64,000 nt of DNA from Microbacterium sp. SMR1 (lineage in GTDB: Bacteria; Actinomycetota; Actinomycetes; Actinomycetales; Microbacteriaceae), in contig NZ_QMBN01000005.1 in the NCBI RefSeq assembly GCF_003289625.1, positions 12,126 to 76,125 on the forward strand. Reading direction: 5' to 3'. Made by a program: the position numbers and the translations under genes. How positions within the stretch are numbered: the stretch's first letter is position 1; the number at the start of each line of letters is the position of its first letter. The notes beneath the pieces are model-generated. The model searched no databases. It was not told the origin of the DNA and was given only the letters and a program-made list of their open reading frames with translations. Positions 39,219 through 47,302 of the stretch are shown one piece after another.

Positions 39219-40787
39219 GTGAGCAACGGCCGCAGCTTCTACATCACCACACCGATCTACTACCCGAGCGACCTGCCCCACATCGGGCACGGCTACACGA
39301 CGGTGGCGGTGGACACGCTCGCGCGCTGGCACCGCCAGGCGGGCGACGACACGTGGATGCTGACGGGCACCGACGAGCACGGTCAGAAGATGCTCCGCGC
39401 CGCGGCGGCGAACAACGTCACCGCTCAGGAGTGGGTCGACAAGCTCGTCGAGGAGTCCTGGTTCCCGCTGCTGCGCACCCTCGACGTCGCGAACGACGAC
39501 TTCATCCGCACGACGCAGGAGCGCCACGAGGAGCGCGTGAAGGTCTTCGTGCAGACGCTGTTCGACCGCGGATACATCTACGCGGGCGAGTACGCGGCGC
39601 TGTACTGCGTCGGGTGCGAGGAGTTCAAGCCCGAGGCCGAGATCGTGAACGGCACCGGCGCCTTCGAAGGGCTCAAGGTCTGCGCCATCCACTCCAAGCC
39701 CCTCGAACTGCTCCAGGAGAAGAACTACTTCTTCAAGCTCAGCGAGTTCCAGGACCGCCTCCTGGAGCTGTACAAGACCGTCCCCGACTTCGTACGCCCC
39801 GAATCGGCGCGCAACGAGGTCGTGTCGTTCGTGAAGTCGGGTCTCAAGGACCTGTCGATCTCGCGGTCGGCGTTCGACTGGGGCATCACGGTGCCCTGGG
39901 ACCCCTCGCACGTCATCTACGTGTGGGTCGACGCGCTGCTCAACTACGCCACCGCGATCGGCTACGGCACCGACCCCGATGAGTTCGCGCGGCGCTGGCC
40001 CGCGTATCACGTCGTGGGCAAGGACATCCTGCGGTTCCACGCCGTGATCTGGCCCGCGATGCTGATGGCCGCCGGGCTCGACGTCCCACGCGGCGTCTTC
40101 GCGCACGGCTGGCTGCTCGTCGGCGGCGAGAAGATGTCGAAGTCCAAGCTCACCGGCATCGCGCCGACCGAGATCACCGACGTGTTCGGCTCGGACGCCT
40201 ACCGCTTCTACTTCCTCTCGGCGATCGCGTTCGGCCAGGACGGCTCGTTCTCGTGGGAAGACCTGTCGGCGCGTTACCAGGCCGAGCTCGCCAACGGGTT
40301 CGGCAACCTCGCATCGCGGACGGTCGCGATGATCGAGCGCTATTTCGAGGCGATCGTGCCGGCGCCCGCCGAGTACACCGAGAGCGATCTCGCGATCCAG
40401 CGCGTCGTCGCCGACGCCGCCGGCGCCGCGGATGCCGCCATGGAGCGGTTCCGGCCCGACGAGGCGATCGCTGCGATCTGGACGATCGTCGACGCGCTCA
40501 ACGGCTACATCACCGAGAACGAGCCGTGGGCTCTCGCGAAGGACGACGCCCAGCGGGCGCGTCTGGGCACCGTCCTGTACACCGCCGCCGAGGGGCTGCG
40601 CGCCCTCGCGGTGCTCCTGTCTCCGGTCATGCCCGAGTCGACCCGCAAGCTGTGGGTGGCGCTCGGCATCGACGCCCGGCTCGAGGACCAGCCGCTGCGC
40701 GACGCCGGCACCTGGGGTGTGCTCCCCGCCGGTACGACGGTCAACGGCCTCGCGCCGCTGTTCCCGCGCGTCGAGCAGCCCGCCTGA
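39219..40787 (+). CDS. metG: Methionyl-tRNA synthetase
   Basis: The 522-residue class I synthetase has the HIGH motif in LPHIGHGYTT (about residue 20) and KMSKSK at about residue 305. The zinc-knuckle region is reduced: YCVGCEEF keeps two Cys and is followed by CAIHSKP, placing it near the shorter MetRS types. The C-terminal helical anticodon domain is complete, and the dimerisation EMAPII-like domain is absent, as in many actinobacteria. It charges tRNA-Met and initiator tRNA. It is followed after 2 bp by tatD, an arrangement conserved in actinobacteria. Confidence 0.96.
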   Translation: MSNGRSFYITTPIYYPSDLPHIGHGYTTVAVDTLARWHRQAGDDTWMLTGTDEHGQKMLRAAAANNVTAQEWVDKLVEESWFPLLRTLDVANDDFIRTTQERHEERVKVFVQTLFDRGYIYAGEYAALYCVGCEEFKPEAEIVNGTGAFEGLKVCAIHSKPLELLQEKNYFFKLSEFQDRLLELYKTVPDFVRPESARNEVVSFVKSGLKDLSISRSAFDWGITVPWDPSHVIYVWVDALLNYATAIGYGTDPDEFARRWPAYHVVGKDILRFHAVIWPAMLMAAGLDVPRGVFAHGWLLVGGEKMSKSKLTGIAPTEITDVFGSDAYRFYFLSAIAFGQDGSFSWEDLSARYQAELANGFGNLASRTVAMIERYFEAIVPAPAEYTESDLAIQRVVADAAGAADAAMERFRPDEAIAAIWTIVDALNGYITENEPWALAKDDAQRARLGTVLYTAAEGLRALAVLLSPVMPESTRKLWVALGIDARLEDQPLRDAGTWGVLPAGTTVNGLAPLFPRVEQPA

Positions 40788-40789
40788 GC

Positions 40790-41728
40790 ATGGTCGACTC
40801 GCCAGAAAGCGCCGATCCGGCAGGCCCGACATCGTCACGTGGCGGCGAGTCGACGGATGACGTGTCGCAGTACGTGCGCCAGCGCTCCCAGGCTGCGCGG
40901 GATGTGCGCTGGCCGGAGGCGCCGGAACCGCTCACGGTGCCGGTCTACGACAACCACACCCATCTCGAGATCGAGGACGGTGACGAGCCCCGCTCTCTGG
41001 AGGAGCAGCTCGAGCTCGCGGCATCCGTCGGTGTGATCGGCGTCGTCCAGGCCGGCGGCGACATCGACTCGTCGCGCTGGTCGGCGTGGGCGGCGGCATC
41101 CCATCCGCGCGTCCTCGCCGCCGTCGCCATCCACCCGAACGAGGCGCCGCTCTACGCTGCGGCGGGACGGCTCGGCGAGGCCATCGCCGTCATCGACGAG
41201 CTGGCCGCGCAGCCGCGCGTGCGTGCGATCGGCGAGACGGGGCTCGACTTCTTCCGCACCGAGGAGGACGGGCTGCCTGCCCAGTTCGAGAGCTTCGAGG
41301 CGCACATCGAGCTCGCGAAGAAGCACGGTGTCGCGATGCAGATCCATGACCGCGACGCGCATGACGCGGTCCTCCAGACGCTCGAGCGGGTCGGTGCCCC
41401 CGAGCGCACGGTCTTCCACTGCTTCTCGGGCGACGCCGACATGGCGCGGATCGCCGCCGACCGCGGTTACTGGCTGAGCTTCGCCGGCAACGTGACCTTC
41501 AAGAACGCGCAGAACCTGCGCGACGCCCTCGCGGTCACGCCCCGCGAGCGCATTCTCGTCGAGACCGACGCCCCGTTCCTCACGCCGACTCCGCACCGGG
41601 GGCGGCCCAACGCGCCGTACCTGATCCCGGTGACGCTGCGCTTCATCGCCGCCGAACTGGGGGTCGACGTCGACGAGCTGTCGGCTCAGATCGCCGCGAA
41701 CACGCTCGAGGTCTACGGCGAGTTCTGA
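40790..41728 (+). CDS. tatD: TatD-family metal-dependent hydrolase
   Basis: ATG 40790 gives 312 residues with a 50-residue N-terminal extension rich in Ser/Asp before the conserved core, which starts VYDNHTHLEI (metal-binding HxH). Further ligands are in GETGLDFF (Glu), MQIHDRDA (His) and VFHCFSG (His), and LVETDAPFLTP holds the last Asp. TatD enzymes are Mg-dependent 3'-5' exonucleases acting on DNA or RNA. A later start inside the extension is possible. Only 4 bp separate its stop from the convergent LacI gene, and no terminator hairpin is visible there. Confidence 0.94.
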   Translation: MVDSPESADPAGPTSSRGGESTDDVSQYVRQRSQAARDVRWPEAPEPLTVPVYDNHTHLEIEDGDEPRSLEEQLELAASVGVIGVVQAGGDIDSSRWSAWAAASHPRVLAAVAIHPNEAPLYAAAGRLGEAIAVIDELAAQPRVRAIGETGLDFFRTEEDGLPAQFESFEAHIELAKKHGVAMQIHDRDAHDAVLQTLERVGAPERTVFHCFSGDADMARIAADRGYWLSFAGNVTFKNAQNLRDALAVTPRERILVETDAPFLTPTPHRGRPNAPYLIPVTLRFIAAELGVDVDELSAQIAANTLEVYGEF

Positions 41729-41732
41729 CGCG

Positions 41733-42710
41733 TCAGCGTGTCGACGAGCCGCGGACGATCTCCCACGGAAGGTCGAAGACGTCGGGCGACGCGGCATCGC
41801 GGATGCTGCTGAGCGCCTGGAACATCGCGGCAGGGGCGAGCTCCGGGTGCACGCAGACGTGCGTGACGCCCAGGCGCGTGTTGACGGCGCAGTCGCTCGT
41901 GCACAGCGCGACGAACTGCATGTCGCGTGGGATGACGAAGTCCATTTCTTCGAGCTGCAGGTAGATGGCCGGCCCCTCTTCGGCGAAGGAGAAGATCGCA
42001 TCCGCGCCGGCATCTCGGAGCTCGCCGACCCGGCGGGGGAGGGCGCCGTGCTCCGCGTCGAGATAGGCGACGAGGGGTTCGCGGCCGCGCACGGTGCTCC
42101 ACGCGCGGTACGCGGTCTCGCCGATCTCGTCGCGGGGCGAGCCCGCATCGTCGATGAGGAACCCGATTCGCCGGGCCCCACCGGCTTCGAGCAGGGCGAG
42201 CGCCGCGCGCACCGCCTCGTCGTAGCCGGTGCGGACGGTGATGGACAGCTCGGTGTCGACGTAGAGGTCATTGGTCGCGACGGGGATGCCGCGGGCGATG
42301 GCCTCGCGCAGCAGCAGGTCGTCGGCGGCCACCTCGGCGAAGTAGACGACGTCGATCTGCGCACCACGGAGCAGATCGGGTCGTGCCGCCGGCAGCATCG
42401 TGACCGTGAAGCCCTGATCGGCGGCAGCGCTGACGAGCGCGCCGATGTGCCGGCTGCGGTGGAGGGCGCCCCGCTTGGACAGGTCGAGCTCGGCATCCTG
42501 GGGAACGACGAAGCCGACCGACATCGTGCGGCCGCTCCGCAGCGCCGCGGCGTACTTGTTCGGCTGATAGCCGAGCTCGGCGGCGATCGCCTTGATGCGC
42601 TCGCGGGTCTCGGGGCGCAGGCTTCCGCGATCGTTGAGGGCCTGGCTGATGGCGGCCGTCGAGACACCCGCGCGCAGCGCGATGTCCTTCAGGGTCACCG
42701 GCCGGCTCAT
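41733..42710 (-). CDS. LacI-family regulator translationally coupled to hemA
   Basis: The 325-residue protein has a clear LacI helix-turn-helix (TLKDIALRAGVSTAAISQAL, residues about 6-25) and a sensor domain. Its ATG overlaps the hemA stop (ATGA), so it is translated from the hemA mRNA. A sugar-type regulator in this position is unexpected; no sugar gene lies next to it, and none of its possible targets can be named. In the sensor domain, GARRIGFLIDD and the closing FDLPWEIVRGSSTR are family-like. Its role in heme control is only a guess; it may simply be a passenger gene. Confidence 0.88.
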   Translation of the reverse strand: MSRPVTLKDIALRAGVSTAAISQALNDRGSLRPETRERIKAIAAELGYQPNKYAAALRSGRTMSVGFVVPQDAELDLSKRGALHRSRHIGALVSAAADQGFTVTMLPAARPDLLRGAQIDVVYFAEVAADDLLLREAIARGIPVATNDLYVDTELSITVRTGYDEAVRAALALLEAGGARRIGFLIDDAGSPRDEIGETAYRAWSTVRGREPLVAYLDAEHGALPRRVGELRDAGADAIFSFAEEGPAIYLQLEEMDFVIPRDMQFVALCTSDCAVNTRLGVTHVCVHPELAPAAMFQALSSIRDAASPDVFDLPWEIVRGSSTR

Positions 42711-44023
42711 GACCGACCGGCTCCCGCTTCGGTGTCGCCCGGGGCGCGCTCGGTCGGCACGGTGCCGCCCGGCGAGGTCGCTCCGGTCGCGGCGGGGAAG
42801 ACGGTGGCCACCGCATCGGCCCAGGCGGCACCCGAACCGGAGGAGGCGAGCGTGTGCCCCTGCGCGATCAGGCGATGCAGCAGGACGCCGGAGAAGTGGC
42901 GCAGCGCAGCCTCGACCTGAGGCGACTCGCCCCGCAGGCGAGCCCGCTCGAGCTCGTCGTCGAGGATGCCGGTGATGTAGCCGCGCATCGCCACGACCGA
43001 CGGGGCGACCTCGTGCACGCGACGCGCGGCGGCGTGCCGTGCCGCGGCTCCCGCGACGATCTCGCGCGCCTCGTCGAGCGTGGCGAATTCGTCGATCGGC
43101 GCGTGGATGCGGATCGTCTCGAGGTCGAGCAGCTCGATGTCGGGAACATTGCGCAGCGCCGGGTCGACGTTGCGGGGCAGACCGAGGTCGATGATCAGCT
43201 GCGTGCGGTCGGCGCCGCTGCGCCGCGCCGCGTGCTCGGCAGCGGTCAGAGCGTAGGTGTCGGTCGTCGTCGTGCAGGTGATGATGACATCGGCGGCGGC
43301 CGCCTCTTCGGCATAGTGCTCGGCGTCGACGGCGACGAGGTGCTCGCGCTGAGCGAAGCGGCTGCGGCCCGAGCGCGAGTGCACGCGGACGTCGACGGCG
43401 CCTTTGTCGCGCAGAGCGGCGAGGGATGCCGCGGCGTAGCGGCCGGTGCCCACGAGCAGAACCCGTGCAGTGGACCAGTCCGCCACCCGCGAGGACGCGA
43501 GCTCGAGGGCCAGCCGCACGAGCGAGCGGCCCGACTCGCCGATGCGCGTGCTGTTCTTCACGGCGCGCGAGGTCTCGGTGGCCCGCTGGAAGAGGTGCTC
43601 GAGGGGCGCCGTGGTCAGTCCGCCGCGCCGCGCGTCGTCGAGGGCGCGGCGCACCTGCCCGGCGATCTCGTCCTCGCCGACGGCGACGGAGTCGAGTCCG
43701 GATGCGACGGAGAAGAGGTGGTGGGCGACCTTGTTGCCGTGGGCGAAGTCGACGGTCTCGCGAACGGTCCGGTAGGGGAGATCGCTCAGCTTGGCGATCT
43801 CTTCCATCGCCGCATCCATCGCCGGGATCGTCGACGGGAAGTCGGCGTCGTCGCGCAGGTCGAAGTACGCCTCGAAGCGGTTGCAGGTCGCGAGGACGAC
43901 GGCACCCTGGATGGCGTCATGAGCCTCTGTCAACCGGGTGCCGACTTCGTCTCCGATGACGGAGAGTCGCTCGAGTGAAGCGAGCGGCGTGGAGCGCTGA
44001 TGCGCGGTGAGAGCGACGAGCAC
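42707..44023 (-). CDS. hemA: Glutamyl-tRNA reductase
   Basis: The 438-residue protein contains the nucleophilic Cys in ATCNRFEAYF (about residue 46; most homologues have ATCNRTE), the NADPH-binding VLLVGTGRYAAASL and the C-terminal dimerisation helices. It reduces glutamyl-tRNA to glutamate-1-semialdehyde, the first committed step of tetrapyrrole synthesis. GTG start at 44023 has only a weak Shine-Dalgarno (AGGGGG too far upstream). It is divergent from the rest of the heme operon with a shared AT-rich promoter, and overlaps a LacI gene downstream. Confidence 0.95.
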   Translation of the reverse strand: MLVALTAHQRSTPLASLERLSVIGDEVGTRLTEAHDAIQGAVVLATCNRFEAYFDLRDDADFPSTIPAMDAAMEEIAKLSDLPYRTVRETVDFAHGNKVAHHLFSVASGLDSVAVGEDEIAGQVRRALDDARRGGLTTAPLEHLFQRATETSRAVKNSTRIGESGRSLVRLALELASSRVADWSTARVLLVGTGRYAAASLAALRDKGAVDVRVHSRSGRSRFAQREHLVAVDAEHYAEEAAAADVIITCTTTTDTYALTAAEHAARRSGADRTQLIIDLGLPRNVDPALRNVPDIELLDLETIRIHAPIDEFATLDEAREIVAGAAARHAAARRVHEVAPSVVAMRGYITGILDDELERARLRGESPQVEAALRHFSGVLLHRLIAQGHTLASSGSGAAWADAVATVFPAATGATSPGGTVPTERAPGDTEAGAGRS

Positions 44024-44046
44024 GTGCGGAAGAACCCCCTGGAATC

Positions 44047-45210
44047 GTGACTAGTATATCGATTAACTCATTCGAGGAGATCATCATTCCGGCATCCGCC
44101 CACCCTCTCGTCACGCACGCCACCGGCTCGAGCCGGCTCGTGCGCACCCTGCTCGGCGAACGCGTCGAGAAGACCCCCGTCTGGTTCATGCGCCAGGCCG
44201 GCCGGTCACTGCCCGAATACCGTGCGCTGCGCTCGCAGGGCACGATGCTCGACGCCTGCCTGACGCCCGAGCTCGCCAGCGAGATCACGCTCCAGCCGGT
44301 GCGCCGGCACGGCGTCGACGCGGCGATCTTCTTCAGCGACATCATCGTGCCGTTGGCGATCCTCGGCATCGAGGTGGAGATCGCGGCGGGTCGCGGACCC
44401 GTCTTCGCCCAGCCGCTGCGGACGGCGGCCGACATCGCGCGCGCGGTCGAGATCGATCCCGCTCTCGTACGCGAACGCGGCGAGGCCATCGCCCGCGCCG
44501 TCGAGCTGACGACCGGGATGCTGGCCGAGGAGTCCGAGTCTCGCGGCGAGCCGCTGCCGCTCATCGGCTTCGCCGGAGCCCCGTTCACCCTCGCCGCCTA
44601 CCTCGTCGAGGGCGGACCGTCCAAGGACCACCTCGCCGCCCGCCGTCTGATCCACGAGGACCCGGCTGCCTGGCGAGCGCTGACGGAGTGGCTCGCCCGC
44701 GTGACGGGGGAGTTCCTCGCGCTGCAGGTCGAGTCCGGCGCCAGCGCCGCGCAGCTGTTCGACTCGTGGGCGGGCGGTCTCCCTCCCGAGGACTACCGCG
44801 CGGCGGCTCTGCCGGCATCCGCGGCGTCGTTCGACGCCGTGCGAGCTCTCCCGGTCCCCGTCGGCTCGGGCATCGACCACATCCCGCTCGTGCACTTCGG
44901 TGTCGGGACGGGCGAGATCCTGCGTGACATGGCCTCGATCGGCATCGACGCCCTCGGAGTCGACTACCGCGTGCCCCTCGACGAGGCCGCTCGTCGGGTC
45001 GGCGGCGACCTGACGCTGCAGGGCAACCTCGATCCCGCGTTGCTCTTCGCTCCGACCGAGGTCCGCGACGCGGCGATCGCGCGCATCCTCGAGGCCGGGC
45101 GTGCGGCCCGCGCACACGTGTTCAACCTCGGGCACGGGGTGCCCATGGAAGCCGATCCCGACGCCATCAGCTCGGTGGTGCGGACAGTTCACGCCTGGCG
45201 GTCGGCATGA
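44047..45210 (+). CDS. hemE: Uroporphyrinogen decarboxylase
   Basis: The conserved protein begins near RLVRTLLGERVEKTPVWFMR and has the active-site loop FMRQAGRSLPEYR (Arg residues binding substrate carboxylates), the catalytic Asp in FFSDI and the GQGNLDP-like LQGNLDP. It decarboxylates uroporphyrinogen III to coproporphyrinogen III. The listed start is the only standard in-frame one, GTG 44047, giving 387 residues. That GTG lacks a ribosome-binding site and lies upstream of the likely transcription start; an ATT at 44086, 6 nt after GAGGAG, may be the real start (374 residues). Its stop overlaps cgoX by 4 nt. Confidence 0.92.
   Translation: MTSISINSFEEIIIPASAHPLVTHATGSSRLVRTLLGERVEKTPVWFMRQAGRSLPEYRALRSQGTMLDACLTPELASEITLQPVRRHGVDAAIFFSDIIVPLAILGIEVEIAAGRGPVFAQPLRTAADIARAVEIDPALVRERGEAIARAVELTTGMLAEESESRGEPLPLIGFAGAPFTLAAYLVEGGPSKDHLAARRLIHEDPAAWRALTEWLARVTGEFLALQVESGASAAQLFDSWAGGLPPEDYRAAALPASAASFDAVRALPVPVGSGIDHIPLVHFGVGTGEILRDMASIGIDALGVDYRVPLDEAARRVGGDLTLQGNLDPALLFAPTEVRDAAIARILEAGRAARAHVFNLGHGVPMEADPDAISSVVRTVHAWRSA
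44052..44058. promoter_or_regulatory. Overlapping divergent -10 elements between hemA and hemE
   Basis: The AT-rich stretch 44048-44068 contains TATACT on the minus strand (44058-44053, for hemA) overlapping TAGTAT on the plus strand (44052-44057, for hemE). -35 boxes are unclear. A plus-strand start from TAGTAT would be near 44064, downstream of the GTG at 44047. Confidence 0.5.
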
Positions 45211-46613
45211 CCGTCGAGACCGACGTCGTCGTCGTCGGGGCCGGTATCGCCGGGCTGGTCGTCGCGCTCGAAGCCGTGACAGCGGGGAAGCGCGTCACCG
45301 TCCTCGAGTCCGATGACCAGATCGGCGGGATGCTGCGCCGTGGGCGCATCGCCGGAGTCGACGTCGACCTCGGGGCGGAGTCCTTCGCCAAGCGGACCGA
45401 TGCGGTGCCGCGACTCATCGCCGACTTCGCCCTGCCGCTTGAGGTCGTCGCACCGCGGTCGGGTCCCGCGCACCTGGTCTCGCAGCACGGCGTCGGCCTG
45501 CCCGGCACCCGGTGGAGCCGTCTGCCGCTGCCGCGACGCACGGTCATCGGCATCCCGGCCGACCCGCTCGCTTCGGATGTCGTCGCGATCATCGGCGACC
45601 GCGCGGCCGAGCGGGCCGCCGCCGAGGTGCTCGACGCCCCGATCGACCCGACCGCCTCGCTCGCCGACGTCGTCGAAGAACGCCTCGGCGATGGCCTCCT
45701 CCGTGCCCTCGTGGATCCGCTCTGCCGCAGCATCTACTCGCAGCCGGCCGCGGCCGTTCCGCTCCCGCGTCTTCACCCGAAGATGTGGGCGGCGTTCGAG
45801 CGAACCGGATCGTTGCTGGCCGCGGCCGCGGAGGTCGCCCCGAACGCGCCCGGCGGAACCGCTGTGGGCGGGATCTCCGGGGGCATGTGGCGGCTCGCCG
45901 ACGGCGTTGCGAGCCTCGCCGCCGAGCGAGGCGCGGTGATCCGCACCGGCGCGGCGGTCGGCCGGGTCGATCCGGCACCGGGCTCCGGCGTCACGGTGAC
46001 GCTCGCCGACGGCGGGACGATCCGTGCCGAGCACGTCGTCATCGCGACCGGCCCGCGGGGCGCCGCCGCCCTGCTCGGGCAGGACAGCGGCGCCATCGAC
46101 GCAGCCGCCACGGCGCCGATCCAGCCCGCGGTTCGCCTGCTCACCGCGGCGGTCACCTCCGACGACCTGTCTGCGGAGCCGGTCGGCTCCGGCGTCATCG
46201 TCGCTCCTGACGCGCGCACCGCGGCCAAGGCTCTCACCCACATCGACGCGAAGTGGGCCTGGGCCCGGGAAGCGCTGCCCGAGGGAACGCATGTCGTGCG
46301 CCTCTCAGCGCGTGCCGACGACACCGCCGGCCTCGACTCCGCCGCAGCCGTTGCCCGCGAGATCTCGCATCTCACCGGTGCGCGCGTCGACCGAAGCGAC
46401 GTCGGTGAGATCATCACCACCCGCTGGCGCGATGCCGTCGTCCCGGCCGAGTCCGAGGCGTGGACGGCGACGGTGATGGATGCCGCCGCCCGCGGCATCC
46501 ACGTCACCGGCGCCGTCGCCGCCGGGACCGGACTCGCCTCGGTCATCCCGCACGCCCGCGCGCTGGCCCATGAGCTCTTCGCCGTTCCCTCCGTTCGAAA
46601 GGACTCCCGATGA
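45207..46613 (+). CDS. cgoX: Coproporphyrinogen III oxidase, HemY/CgoX type
   Basis: The 468-residue flavoprotein has the FAD-binding VVVGAGIAGLVVALEA (about residue 7), the following VLESDDQIGGM, and the C-terminal GIHVTGAVAAGTGLASVI that closes the FAD site. In actinobacteria this HemY homologue oxidises coproporphyrinogen III to coproporphyrin III with oxygen. The presence of chdC and cpfC right downstream fixes that interpretation over classical protoporphyrinogen oxidase. ATGA overlaps on both sides show translational coupling with hemE and chdC. Confidence 0.93.
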   Translation: MTVETDVVVVGAGIAGLVVALEAVTAGKRVTVLESDDQIGGMLRRGRIAGVDVDLGAESFAKRTDAVPRLIADFALPLEVVAPRSGPAHLVSQHGVGLPGTRWSRLPLPRRTVIGIPADPLASDVVAIIGDRAAERAAAEVLDAPIDPTASLADVVEERLGDGLLRALVDPLCRSIYSQPAAAVPLPRLHPKMWAAFERTGSLLAAAAEVAPNAPGGTAVGGISGGMWRLADGVASLAAERGAVIRTGAAVGRVDPAPGSGVTVTLADGGTIRAEHVVIATGPRGAAALLGQDSGAIDAAATAPIQPAVRLLTAAVTSDDLSAEPVGSGVIVAPDARTAAKALTHIDAKWAWAREALPEGTHVVRLSARADDTAGLDSAAAVAREISHLTGARVDRSDVGEIITTRWRDAVVPAESEAWTATVMDAAARGIHVTGAVAAGTGLASVIPHARALAHELFAVPSVRKDSR

Positions 46614-47302
46614 CCGAAGAACAGATCCCGCTCGGTTACACCCTCTTCGCGATCCTCGCGGGCCCGCGCCCGCGGCCGCAGGCGCCCACCGACGCCGACC
46701 TCGCCGAACTCGAGCGCGTCGTCGCCGGACTGCCCGACGCAGGAGTGACGGTGCGTGGCCTGTACGACGTCACCGGCATGCGTGCCGGCGCCGATCTGAT
46801 GGTCTGGCTGCACACAGCCCCCGGCTCCGACGACGACCCGGCGGCGCTGCAGCGCGCCCTGCGCGAACTCCGGCGGACGGCCGCGCTGGCCGCCTTCGAC
46901 CTCGAGTGGAGCGCCATGGGCGTGCACCGCGAGGCGGAGTTCAACAAGCGGCACGTTCCCGGTTACCTTCGCGGCGAGCACGCCCGCGACTGGCTCTGCC
47001 TCTACCCGTTCGTGCGCAGCTACGAGTGGTACCTGCTGCCCGAGGAGGAGCGCTCGGCGATGCTCGCCCAGCACGGCCGCCGCGGCGCGAAGTTCTCGGA
47101 CGTCATCGCCAACACCGTCTCGACCTTCGCCCTGAGCGACTACGAGTGGCTCCTGCCCCTCGAGAGCGACGAGCTGATCAGTCTCGTCGACCTCATGCGC
47201 GACCTGCGCGCCACCGATGCGCGGCGGCACGTCCGTGAAGAGGTGCCCTTCTACACCGGCCGACGCGTCGAGGTGTCCGAGCTGGCGGAGGTGCTGTCCT
47301 GA
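46610..47302 (+). CDS. chdC: Coproheme decarboxylase (HemQ/ChdC)
   Basis: The 230-residue protein is of the chlorite-dismutase fold: GLYDVTGMRAGADLMVWLH, the actinobacterial proton-shuttle region, KYPFVRS-like LYPFVRSYEWYLL (catalytic Tyr in the YxF/Y region) and HGRRGAKFSDVI with the proximal-side His. It converts coproheme to heme b with hydrogen peroxide as the last step of the pathway. The ATG overlaps the cgoX stop (ATGA) and its TGA overlaps the next ATG by one base (TGATG). Confidence 0.94.
   Translation: MTEEQIPLGYTLFAILAGPRPRPQAPTDADLAELERVVAGLPDAGVTVRGLYDVTGMRAGADLMVWLHTAPGSDDDPAALQRALRELRRTAALAAFDLEWSAMGVHREAEFNKRHVPGYLRGEHARDWLCLYPFVRSYEWYLLPEEERSAMLAQHGRRGAKFSDVIANTVSTFALSDYEWLLPLESDELISLVDLMRDLRATDARRHVREEVPFYTGRRVEVSELAEVLS

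Noticed and set aside
43990..44090. Riboswitch or heme-responsive leader before hemE/hemA
   Set aside because: The leaders are too short (under 40 nt) to hold a known aptamer; only promoter-like AT-rich DNA is visible.
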